Below, piece by piece: positions 49,403 through 60,657 of a stretch of DNA of 64,000 nucleotides (position 1 is its first letter; each line of letters opens with the position of its first letter). Position numbers and translations under genes: made by a program. Under the pieces are notes generated by a model. That model did not search any database, was not told where the DNA came from, and saw only the letters and a program-made list of their open reading frames with translations. This DNA comes from Megamerina dolium. Lineage: Eukaryota; Arthropoda; Insecta; Diptera; Megamerinidae. The DNA lies in NCBI GenBank assembly GCA_963854835.1, contig OY978526.1, forward strand, positions 63,289,765-63,353,764, in the 5' to 3' direction.

Positions 49403-50950
49403 ACAAAGAAATCATTTTTAGGCGAATTAAATCTCTTGTATTTGAATAAAATCTTTTTTTTTTACTTTCAACCACTATGTCGAGCTGAAGAATCAGAAAA
49501 TCTTAAATCTTCTGAAAGTATTGTGTGACCATGTATTGTAAAATGTTTTTGCCCTTACTACATTCTGGGATCATAAACTATTAGAACTAGGATTATTTAT
49601 ATTTACAAAATACAGGTCCAATAAAATAATGAAGCAAATGCTAAATGTATTATTGGAAAATATAACAATTGTTAATTTAACAAGATTTGGATATAAAATA
49701 AATTCAATTACGAGTAGCATTGTTGTATGTCTACTAAACCAGAATACCATTAGGAGCCAAATAAATAAAATATCATAGCTTTAATACGTAAAAAATGTCT
49801 TGGCTTATTAAAAATTCCAAACAGAACCTGATGATACTTGAATATACAAAAAAAAAAAAAAATATATAAATAAAATAAATAAATAATAAAACAGAAACGA
49901 AACAAAAAAAAGGAACCAATACAAAAATGTTTTACACAACAACAAAAATTAATATATATTATCAGAAGAAACGTGAAGCTTATAAGGCACTCAATTAAGT
50001 CACATAGAAAGCATTTGATAAAAGTTATAGTGAATTAAGCTCAAAGTTAAAATACTAGTATATAAAAGTCAGAGTATGAAATTATATTAAAGAGGAAAAT
50101 TTGCTTTAAACTCATAGTAATAACATATTTAAGATATAATTGAAAGACTGCTTGGAATGGCATTAAAATTGAACTTAGAATGGCCATACTGATTGGAAGA
50201 TCTCACAAATTTGTAAATGTAATATAAACTATAGTCCTTATATATCGGTGTACTATACTATACTTATATATACTATACTATATATACTAAATCTGATTTT
50301 GATGTGAGAGTTTTGAACAGGTTTATAAACAGCATTTGGTAGACTTGGCTATGTATGTATGTTGTTCTATTTGTCCGTGTATTTGCATGATAACTAAGTA
50401 CTATTTGTCTAAGTTTCTGTACTACCGAAGTCAAGCTGTTCTCATTGGTTTAGGCCCAAAATTGAATCTCTATAGCATTTTTGTTATTCAACAAGCATAT
50501 TTTGGTGTAAACTGCTGTTGCGTTTGCTTTACTGTTTCATTTAAGTAATTACAAGTGATGACATATTATGTTTTGGAATAACAAAAATATAATGCTACGT
50601 TTATATGGTATACACATACACATACATATACATATGTATGTGAACATACAAACATAAGTACAATATATAATCTCATACACAGAGAAATTAAATGAAAATG
50701 AACAACGCCCAACGTATAAAATATTACGTAATTACGGTATGATTTGCTGGGTGATTGGTGGTGATATACTACGTACTATATATTACGAGTATGTAGGAAC
50801 AAAACAAAAAGGCGAACATCAACAATAAAGAACAGTAATAAATGAGTACTCGACAAGTGTAGGTAGGAGTTTGTTGGTAATACTTATTCATAACAACAAC
50901 TTGTGGCATGTTTGTGTTATAAAGAATGTTTAGATTGTCGCTAACCTTAT
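49403..50950. other. AT-rich spacer, no gene seen
   Basis: A-rich runs near 49850-49915. Nothing recognised. Confidence 0.5.
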
Positions 50951-51033
50951 CATTACAATCATCATCATCATCATCATCATCATGTTCATTGTCATCATCA
51001 TCATCATGATCATTATCATCATCATCATCATCA
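50951..51033. repeat. (ATC)n microsatellite
   Basis: Two long ATC runs with short interruptions; the minus-strand poly-Asp frame here is a product of it. Confidence 0.95.
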
Positions 51034-52329
51034 GCATTGTCAACGTTTACTTTTTGCCTTCTCCACAACTTGTTTTCTTTTTATCATTTTTATTTTTATA
51101 ATGCTATTTTCATAAGTATTACTAATTGTGCTAACATAGGATTACATCTTTGCCATAATGTCTCATGAAGTACTTCAAACAATCACCCATATACATACGC
51201 ACACACAAACACATACATAATACATGTACATATGATTGCTTTGCGTTACGCTATACACGCACTTGAGTGCATGTCAGCTTGTGGCTACAAATTAATTATC
51301 CTTGATAATAATCATGCAATTTCTGAAGGAAACGGATTGAAAGAGAGAGAGAGAGAGTGATAGAGGTAGAGAGGCAAATGGATATAGATAGAGAGAAGCG
51401 ATATAGAAAACAACCGAGCGAGCGCGCCAGTAGGACCGTGACTTTGGCTGCAAAGAATGATTGCAGCATGACAGCAATTTCATTATAATTTATCATCACT
51501 TACTGTATGATGTGTGTGTTTTCCGTGTGTGCGGTTGTGTGGTTTCATGACATTTGCGAGTATGCGTGCGTGTGCGTACGTTGGTTATTTTATGAAATAT
51601 GTATGTACCCGCTCCTATACACATATAGGCATGAAAGCAAAAGTGCTTCATAATAAATGTATGTAATAATAATAAAAAATAAATACATAAAACAAAGTAA
51701 ATAGCAACAAATACAATAATAACAAAACTCGCGTAGGCATGAGAAATATGTGTGTAAATGAATACACATAGGTGTACCTTGTTATATAAAATGTTCAACT
51801 AATTACTCAGTAAGCGAGTGCTCTAAATGTTAAATGTAAATAAATAAAAAGATAAATAAGCCAAAAGAGCAATAATAAACCAAATAAGGGATTATCAAAT
51901 ATTTGCATAAAAAAAGCTTACACATCTTCTTTTTTTTTTTTAATATGCTGTACTTGTAAATATATACATATTTTACACCCATTCTTACATTTGTATATTT
52001 GTAATGGTTGATCCTTTAAATTATTTGCATTTCTGGGTTTGTTTTAGATAAGCAATTTCTTCTAGCTGAAAATTCCACACATGCTTGTATATAGCATTCG
52101 TGTAGAATCACATATGTTTCATTATTATTATTATTATTATTATTATTGTTATTGTCATACGTCATACATAATATACGCAGACATGATGATGAGTTCTACG
52201 TGATTTTTATACTCAATATTGAAAGGGTCATGAGTAAACAGCTTCCGTTTGTAGCATCTATAAGAAGAGATGACAGGTATGGAGAAGTATAGATTTTTAT
52301 TATGAATCAAAATTTTTTACTGAAGAATC
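51034..52329. other. Spacer with GA and ATT microsatellites
   Basis: (GA)n at about 51341-51358 and (ATT)n at 52121-52153. No gene seen. Confidence 0.55.
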
Positions 52330-52870
52330 GATGTGTTTGCGAATGGCTGAATTTATATGAAACTATGAAAAATGGACTTAGTATCAAGCCATAAAACTAA
52401 AATATGGTACGCAAAGTTCGTCTTATCACAGAATTGATATAGTAAACAATGAGTGAAATCGGACGAAAATCACACCAACCACCCATATGTTGTTGAATGT
52501 ATATTTTTTCATTAAAATATAAAGCTGTCAAACTAAAATGTTTACCACAAAGTTAATCTTACTATAGAATTGGTATATTAGCAAGTGGACATAATCCAAT
52601 GAAAGACACACCACACAAAAGAACGTTGTTGAAGGTGAAAATTAAATGAAAATCAAAGGACTAATTCAAAAATAGACTGAATTGGATGAAAATCACTTAC
52701 ACCGCCCATACAAATTTAAGTTTCCGTATATATGATTTCGCAGTTTCTCGAAGAAAATATTAAGTTATCGGGCTGAAATTTGGTGCATACAATTGCATTT
52801 GATAATTAAATTATATTTGAAAGTAGATGGAGTGAAGTACTTGCGGTAAAAATTTCATTATTCCACCTAC
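52330..52870 (+). repeat. Degenerate tandem block (third repeat type)
   Basis: Recurring phrases start at about 52385 (AAGCCATAAAACTAAAAT), 52521 (AAGCTGTCAAACTAAAATG) and 52762 (AAGTTATCGGGCTGAAATT). Each is followed by a CAAAGTT-like phrase and a GATGAAAATCAC-like phrase. A single unit recurs at 44378-44460. This looks like the central repeats of another DINE-like element; no ends are visible. Confidence 0.5.
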
Positions 52871-54079
52871 AAACAATACAAGTATTATTAAATTTTAAAT
52901 TTCATATACATAATTGTGCATTTATGCTGTACATTCATACAATATTATGTTTGGTGCATGAAAACATGCATCGCATGAGCGCACGTAAACAATAAGCTTA
53001 GTGATATTAAAGCAATTTGCTGTGAACTCCTTCGTAGTTTGTGTTATCAGCTAACGTTTTATTAAAATATGTCAATTTCTCATACACGTTAGTTTCTAGT
53101 CTTGGTATACTAAGACGAAATTTAATATTTTTCCATCATTGTCATGGGGACATGAACTTAAAAGGCGAAAAAGAGTATATCAAATTTTACAGAAATTGCA
53201 GAAAAATGACAAGAAAATACTTTGAACGCAAAAAGAGAAGCACACTTTGATATTATGCCATGCCGATGATATACTAGTATGCATGTATATAAGAAAAGAG
53301 ACAATACTAATATTTATTACCATCAAAGTGCAGCTGTGTCCGTGTGTGTGTGTGTGAGGAAAAAGTCTGTCCATCGGCCGTATGCCGTCCAAGTTTCATT
53401 ATAATTGCGTTGATATGCAATTAATTTACTACAACTTGTCGTTTTAAAATAAAGCTCTTAACTACCTCGCTTACAAGCTCTATCATGCTATGTTACGAGT
53501 ATCTCTATGGATTGTCGTAGATTTGTTTTTGATGTTTTTTTGCTCGTTTTTTTATTTTTGATAGGGTACACTTTGAAAAGTTCAAACAACTGGAAAATGA
53601 TACTTTATCAAAGTTTTGTAACCGTGAAAGTACTCATAGTAGTATCTTTGCTTGTAAAACTTTTACTCTAATATTGTTATTTTATCATAAATCAATTGAG
53701 TGATTTATGGATTATAGTCACTTCCAGCAGGTAGTCAGTTACTTAGATATTTTAAACATTTTTGCTTGTTTTTCACTCGTTTTCAGTTACTTTTTATCTA
53801 CATACGTTAGTTGAGTGAAATTTTGATTTACTCGTACTTAGTTTATAGGAAGATGATGAAAACAGAGCGTGGAATGGATGTTCAAGAAGAAGCATAGTGT
53901 GATTACTGATAATTACTTAGCTATCATATTTATAAAGTGCTTGCGAAATATTTGTCACATTGTTAAAGATTTAGAATATGTAGAGTTAATAATGAAGTTT
54001 AGATACCTTAAATCATGACGTATAGGCAGACTTATCTTTGAAAAAATTTGATTGTTTTCAAATTTATTTTTCCATTAGA
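52871..54079. other. AT-rich spacer with (GT)n at 53342-53356
   Basis: Nothing else recognised. Confidence 0.5.
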
Positions 54080-54780
54080 AAATATATTTTATGTACCAAG
54101 TTTCAGTTTCATAGTTTTGTATTAACGTACTCATGGTGTGGAAACATACATAGGAATACTCACTGTTGTATGGGAGGTGTGTTCTTGATCTGATTACGCC
54201 CATTTTTAAACCGGCATATTTATTAGAAGAAATAATATTATCAACTAAGTATCAGCTTGATATCTTAATATTTTCGCGCCCAAGGTGAGAAAAGATATAT
54301 ACGGAAACGTACACTTGTAAGTAAGGTAGGCGTAGTTTTCATTCGATTACGCCCTTTTTCATATTTGTCCATTTATATGGAAATGTAATTGTGTGCGACA
54401 ATTGCTCCATCGTTTTGAAATTACCTGTGCAGAATGTGAAATCATACATACAGAATGAAACTTTTGTTCAGGAGACAGGCGTATTTTTTATCCGATGAGA
54501 ACAATTTTGAAGTATGTTTGTACTGTGCAAACAGTAATCGCATAAAGTTTGAACACAATTTTCAGGTATAAAACGTACTTTTGTATGGGAGCTAGGCATT
54601 GATTTTTTTCAATTTTGCTCATATTCGATCTTAATAATTTGTTGTTGAACATACTTTGGTATAACAATTTTCAGCTAGATGGCGCTGCACTTAAGCCAGT
54701 TATCGTGCGATTAGGCAGATAGACAGACCGGTAGACGTGGCTGAATCGACTCAGATCGTTATTCTGATAATTTTATCCAT
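54080..54780 (+). mobile_element. Second DINE-like repeat family, decayed
   Basis: Repeated TTTGTATGGGAG..., GATTACGCCC and GCATATTTAT-like phrases. It ends in CAGTTATCGTGCGATTAGGC, AGACAGACCGGTAGACGTGG and CTGAATCGACTCAGATCGTT, the phrase style (GACGGACATGGCTAAATCGACTC) that I know from GTCY-bearing repeats in fly introns. No termini found. Confidence 0.5.
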
Positions 54781-55829
54781 TTTATGTACTATCTAGTGAT
54801 TTGTGAATTATATACTCGAGTTCAATTTTTATGATTTAATAAATGAATTTTAAAGGATTTACACAAAATTTTAAAAATTTTGAGGACACCAAAATTTTGT
54901 TAGTAAATACTTTCACTTAAAAATATAAACGAGACCACAATACATAAAATTAAATAAATAGAGTAAAAGATAGTAAAATTTATTTCAATAACTTTAAATA
55001 TATTTTGTAGAAATTCATAGTATTTTACTAAATCCTACAACCTGTTGCTCAACCATAAAATACACAAAAATAGCTTCTTTTAGCTAAAGTGACATTTTTG
55101 TGGAAATAGCACAAAATGTAACCAAATCTAACCTAATGTGACAACTACTTACTACCTCACTGTAATGATAATAAAGGAACGAAAGAATGCAATCATGTCT
55201 TTTGTGTTTTGAATCTCTTTGGAAAAACATAGCGATTCGATTAAAATTCCTCATGCGATTTAAGTGAATTCTAATTAAACGAGACTTAAAAAAACGGAGG
55301 CAACAACAAGAACTACCAACCATAGCAAGAGTGACGATTAAGTATCGTGCTCATGCTATCGACTCTAACATTGTTATGTATCAGCAATGCTTTGCTTTGA
55401 CATTAAGAACATTGATTGGTGTCAAAGTAAATGGAACAAGGTACATACATAGTAGTAGCTGAAAGAGTTTCAATAAGAGAACAAAAAATACAAAATAAAA
55501 ATAAAAAAATAAAATAAAATCAAGAAACAAAAAACGAAAAGGAACGCACAAGAGACACATAAAGAATATACCCCCAAGGACTTAAAGGCAGTACCTACCA
55601 ACACGTTATTTCGCGCGTTCCTTCTTGCTTTAAATATTACACGATAGCTTTTTGAGAAGGTAATTTAGTCGCGTCTCTCGTGACATAACAGTGAAATAAA
55701 GCATTCATGTATTTTTATGTGCCAACATCAGGGTGGCAACCAACTTTGTTGGCATCAACTGTCAATTGAATTATTTTTTAAATGTTATATGTAAAGCCCA
55801 AATATGTAAAATTGTTTAGTTCAACTTCA
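54781..55829. other. AT-rich spacer, no gene seen
   Basis: Nothing recognised. Confidence 0.5.
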
Positions 55830-56066
55830 TTTTACTTTCATCTGAAATATATACTACAGATGAACGATGAGATCCAAATCCCTACTAACATTTGATGAAA
55901 GAGTCATTTGCCAAACTGATGATTCAAGCGGAGCGAAGGCGATGTAATATATAAACAGTCCATTCACTACTTAGTGAAAGTGAAACTACAGAAGTAAATA
56001 AAAATATGTAAGCAAGAATGATTGTTCTGGAAAATTTTACTCTGCGTAATTCAGATGTACTTTAAA
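55830..56066 (+). repeat. Dispersed repeat R, copy 2, with a 26-codon ORF
   Basis: Homologue of 39360-39645. Its small ORF (55867-55947) reads MRSKSLLTFDERVICQTDDS then SGAKAM and stops; compare LLTFDERFILQANCSS in copy 1. Downstream TTGTTCTGGAAAATTTTACT CTGCGTAATTCA matches copy 1 near 39597-39630. Confidence 0.6.
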
Positions 56067-57459
56067 AGTAATACAATCTAGGTTCTGTAGGTAGCCAAAA
56101 CTGCATACACTAAACCAATCATAAACAGTTCTCAAAAAGCACCAAAAACCACAGTGAATCGTTCACCTCTTTCGCTTAACAACCTTGGTCTGCACATATA
56201 TTTGTATATATTTGAATTTACTAAGAAAGTCTATTCACTTTGGAAGTGTGATTTCTACATCAAAAAATATAAGTCGTTAGAATGAATAAAAGGCAGACAT
56301 CTAGTCAGCAAACAAAGTGATGCAAATATGTAGTAAGAGAAAAAGTACTATAACAACTACAATAATAACGATAATAACAAATTTCTACAAAGTAAATGTT
56401 AAAGCAATTTAAAAAGTTCTATTCTAAGTTGTTCAGTTGAAGAACGATGGCGGAGCACAGAATTGCAATCAATGGCACCACTACCACCCTCACCATCACC
56501 ACGAAGCGACACTATCACGTACAACAGTGAAGAGTGCTATTAGCCTATGTAATACCATTACGACAATTTATTTTAAAACTCCAAAGCAACCATTTGGGTG
56601 CTATTTTTTCGTTTCTTGTCGACTTTGACTACAACGATGACGATGCTAACGACACATAAAGATTAATTACTCTTTTTTTAATTTGAGTGGTGTTAGAACG
56701 TGAACGATTTGTTGTGCCGGCACTATTCTTAAATACTGGAAAAGTGCATCAATTTGGATATTTTTTGTTATTGTTCTATTTTTGGCGAGTTTATACTATC
56801 TATGAATCTATCTATCTATACCAACCCACACAGATGCCAAAACTTTCTATTTTATTGAAGTGGTGTGGTGTGGATTTTCATTTGAAATTTGAAGATTTAT
56901 TAGTCCGATTAAGCTGTAAATATGGTGTTTGTGAAAGATTTTAATTAATGAAATGATTTAAATTCGAAGAATTGTGAAGAAAAGTATCTCTTTTTGTTTT
57001 GCTTGGACGTGAAATTCTGTGGGGTGTAATAGAGCTAAGATTAAATAGGATAACGAAGTTATTTTAATTCGAAAAACTTTAGTAAGACAGTAAGGAAGTA
57101 ACTTTTTTGGTTAAATAATTATTGAAAATGTGTAGCGAATACACAACGAATAATTTATTATATCTTTAATGCATAGAAAATTATTTATTAGAATGAAGCA
57201 TGTGGTGGTCATACAATTTCTTCAAATAGAGCAGTTATTCAGCAATGAGATTTTGAGTTTAGTTTTTACTTATTTACTTGGATTTCATATTGCCTAAATG
57301 ATGTAATGTAAAATTTGTAACCATTTCGGAAATACTGGATTCTATCTTGAAATTTGTGAGTGTTTTGTAAACATTTGACCCCAAAAATACAATCAATATG
57401 AAAATGTATAGAATTCGAATTCTCTATTTTCATGCTCAAAGTGTGAATATATGCGTATG
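56067..57459. other. AT-rich spacer with a small GC-richer patch
   Basis: 56437-56560 is less AT-rich than its surroundings and holds a 27-codon ORF (56447-56530, MAEHRIAINGTTTTLTITTK...). No family recognised. Confidence 0.4.
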
Positions 57460-57985
57460 AAGACATATTTTTGTATAGGAGGTGGAAGTGGTTTCCATAT
57501 GATTATGACCACTTTCAAACACGTTTATATATACTTATATTTTCGTGCGAAACGTGTGAAAACATAAATACAAATCATATTTTTGTATGGGAGGTTTTAT
57601 CTGATGATGTCCACTTTCAAACCTGTAACCTGTTCGTTAGTAAATGTGTTTACATGAACCAAGTTTAGGTTTGATAGCTTCATATTAACGTGCAAAATTT
57701 AGTTGATAGCAAAAAGTATGAACTCATTTTGTAGCTCTAAAACGTGAGATATAGATATTATGATATTTTCTTCGGATTTTAACTAGTCATGAACCTCTTT
57801 GATCACTGGAGAAAATAATCTCACATAGCAATTTTCAGCCCGAACGCTGTATAACTACATTAGTTGTAGCGCGAACAAATTGATATAGGAAATAGGCTGA
57901 GTTACTGATTCTGTTCATCACCTGATCTGTTACAAATATTAACACAAACTCAATAAATTCTTGAGTCTTTCAGTGTAGGGTATAA
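57460..57985 (+). mobile_element. Second DINE-like repeat family, another fragment
   Basis: TTTTTGTATAGGAGGTGGAA, ACCACTTTCAAAC and TTTTTGTATGGGAGG recur in tandem fashion. The end reads CAGTGTAGGGTATAATAG, like the AGGGTATAAT end of the DINE copies. Related in phrase content to 54080-54780. Confidence 0.45.
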
Positions 57986-59259
57986 TAGCACCTGTCTGAT
58001 TATCACCATAATCTGCTATATTAAATAAAACATATTATTGTACAAGTATGACCATAATTATTAAACATAAGCCACAACTTAAAGAACAAATCGAATATTA
58101 TGTAGATTAATCAATGAAAGACAAAGCTCTAATAAACATAATAAAAATAGAAAAATACCTAAGAAGAAAAAAGAAAAGAAAATATTACAATAATTTTCTT
58201 GTTCTGGGTTTTGCCTTGTTCGTAGAACATACATTTAAACCATTTACGAAGTTTTCATATCAAATTTCTTGCTTTCCTTTTACGTATACCTAAGTGAGCA
58301 CAGGCACACAGGTACAACATATTTATCTGTAGCGTTTACACAAGCTTAGTCACATCGAACACATTCGCCTGTCAGTTCTCCCTCTAACTCACAATCTTAA
58401 GTCATTTTCTTCTTAATGTACAATGAAGATCTATGAAAATCCTTATGGACATAGTAAACGAAGTACAAAAATATTGCCAAGTAACATAAAGCAAATTAGA
58501 ATGAAACAACTGAACGACAGCAACCGGGACAGGACAATCCAAGCCGCTAAGAAAAACTAAAATGAATGAATACCAACATTTATTCTTTTTTTTTACTTTT
58601 TTATTTTTATCATAAACGCAAAATATGAAAATTAATTAAAACTTTTGCCAAACTCACACAGTAAAATATGTAAGTATCAAATATAATAGAATTGTCTTCA
58701 TTTACACCCTCACATTCATACGCATTGTATGGCCGAGGCTGAGAGCAAAATAATTGCACAAAGTAAATTGACATTTCTAGAATATGATGATGAAAATGTT
58801 GATGATAATTATGATGATAACGATGACTATAAGGACAAAATAGGCAACCAAAGAGAGAATAGTGAGCGACAAGTACGGTGTGGGCCTGACTAAGTGCTCA
58901 CAGTAACATCTTCATTCAAAATAATCTTCAATAGTGCAAAAACAATATTATCACTATCAGCAGCAGGAGCATCAGCATTATTATTATAATCATCATCACC
59001 GTATTTATGTAAATACATACGCACTGTCCACGATGAATGAGCGCCGGACTGACTGGTCAATGCCAAAAGTTCGAATGAGAGAAAAAAATAATAAAAATAA
59101 AAATACGGGTGTGCCAGACACAGACCTTACCTTGTCTTACTTGTACCAGCGCATTCTGGCCCTTCTTTCATTAATATAGTTGGCAATGTTCCCTCAATTC
59201 ATCATCATAAAGAGCACAAAGTTCATCATGATGCAAAGGCATGGAAATTTTGACCGTCT
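57986..59259. other. AT-rich spacer, no gene seen
   Basis: Short GAT and CAT runs near 58790-58830 and 58960-59000. Confidence 0.5.
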
Positions 59260-59880
59260 CGGGCAAACTTTTATCAGCAAAAATATTGTAAAAATATTTT
59301 ATATGGGTGCTATATCTATGTCTGCACAGAATGACTTTAAATTCTTTATGAAATGCTAGTTGTGTAAAGAAGTTAGATTCTCCAAGTTTCAAAACGATAC
59401 ATGGAAAGAAAAAACAAATGCTACCTTTCATACAAAAACACTTCACTTCGAAACAAATTTTATAAGGGCATCATATTTATTTATGAACGCAATGAATAAA
59501 AAATTTTGTGCAATTTACTCTCGTGGTGAATAAATAAGATTTGCAAAATATCAGAAATATAAATTCAAAAATAACGGTACTTGTTATGGCAGCTATGTTT
59601 TTTTTATAAAGTTAATCACTTTAAATTTCATAAGAAGCAATTTTTGGGAAAATAAATACGATTTCCCAAGTTTCAGAATGATATGTATCATAGCATCATT
59701 ACATTTCATACACATTTGTTGATTTGAAAGAAATTTTATATGGAGACAATACCTACTTATGAACGGAATGACTAGAAATTTTGCGAAATTTACTATTAAT
59801 ATAAAAAAATATGATGTGAACAATTCCAAGAATATTATTTGAAAGATAACGCTACCTTCCATATAAAATTTTCAATTTTT
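59260..59880. repeat. Degenerate tandem block, fourth repeat type
   Basis: Two to three diverged units of roughly 250-300 bp. Each has a TTTATATGGG-G phrase, GAACG-AATGA--A-AAATTTTG, a CCAAGTTTCA-AA-GATA phrase, and GCTACCTTTCATA. They have the style of central repeats of fly intronic elements, but no ends are visible. Confidence 0.45.
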
Positions 59881-60145
59881 GTTTAAAAAATCACTAAACA
59901 TTTTTGTGGGAATGGCGTTTTGTTATGAAGGTATTGTCTCTGAATTGTATGTGAAGCACAATGAAAATAATTTTGACTAATAAACATTATTCCAACTCTT
60001 GCTAGGTTTCGCTAACTAACACTAACTTAATTTTATCTTCAACCGAACCTTTGTCGAAAAGTTTTCTTAAGAAAATCTTAGCTTAGATAATATTCTTTCA
60101 GAAATTCGAAATTGTTTTTTAATCATTTATTTTTTCACAAGTAGA
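59881..60145. other. AT-rich spacer, no gene seen
   Basis: Nothing recognised. Confidence 0.5.
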
Positions 60146-60367
60146 GGTCAGTTTTTCTGACTTATTTTAAACTGCAGCAAGAAAAGATGTTCTGGAGTGC
60201 AAGAACAGACAGCTGCACAATTGATAGGTTAATCTTAGTTTAACCCCGCTAGATTGGACGTTTAAATTTAATTTAAATTACGTTGAAATTTGACTGAAAA
60301 ACTGTAAATCGAGTTTAAACTTGGTTTAAAAGACAATTAGAGTTAAACTCGTACTGAAAAACTGGCC
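60146..60367. mobile_element. Candidate MITE, 222 bp
   Basis: The left end GGTCAGTTTTTCTGAC and the complemented right end GGCCAGTTTTTCAGTAC form short imperfect inverted termini. The interior has further TTTAAAC palindromes and a second CTGAAAAACTG. No target duplication found. Confidence 0.4.
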
Positions 60368-60551
60368 TTAAATATTATAACATAATTATGCAATTTTATT
60401 CCACAGCACTGTGATCAAAGTAAAGCTTTATTTAAAGACATGCATATTTAGAGCAGTAAAGACGATATCAACATCAACACAGCAGGATATCATAACAGCA
60501 ACATGACAATTTCCGGACAATTTCTAAAAAAATTTCATCTTTTCCTTGTAG

Positions 60552-60657
60552 GTACTACTCCTTCGATGATGTCGACGACTTTTATGCCCGATGATGTTGA
60601 TATTGCTCCGGTTGCTACCGGTTGGGTACATCCGTTTTGTGCCAACTTTATACTTGA
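60552..60657 (+). CDS. Candidate internal exon, unrecognised protein
   Basis: A 106-bp block with clearly higher GC than its surroundings follows a good acceptor (CATCTTTTCCTTGTAG, AG at 60550-60551). It ends at a possible donor (CTTGA|GTAAATTTC). Only one of three frames is open. It reads TTPSMMSTTFMPDDVDIAPV then ATGWVHPFCANFIL and continues Glu-stop if not spliced (TAA at 60659-60661). The splice signals, single open frame and base composition together suggest a host exon; I do not recognise the protein. If real, much of the window may be intron of that gene. It could also be chance or a transposon exon. Confidence 0.35.

Noticed and set aside
50769..51068. Acidic Asp-rich protein
   Set aside because: Translation of the ATC microsatellite.
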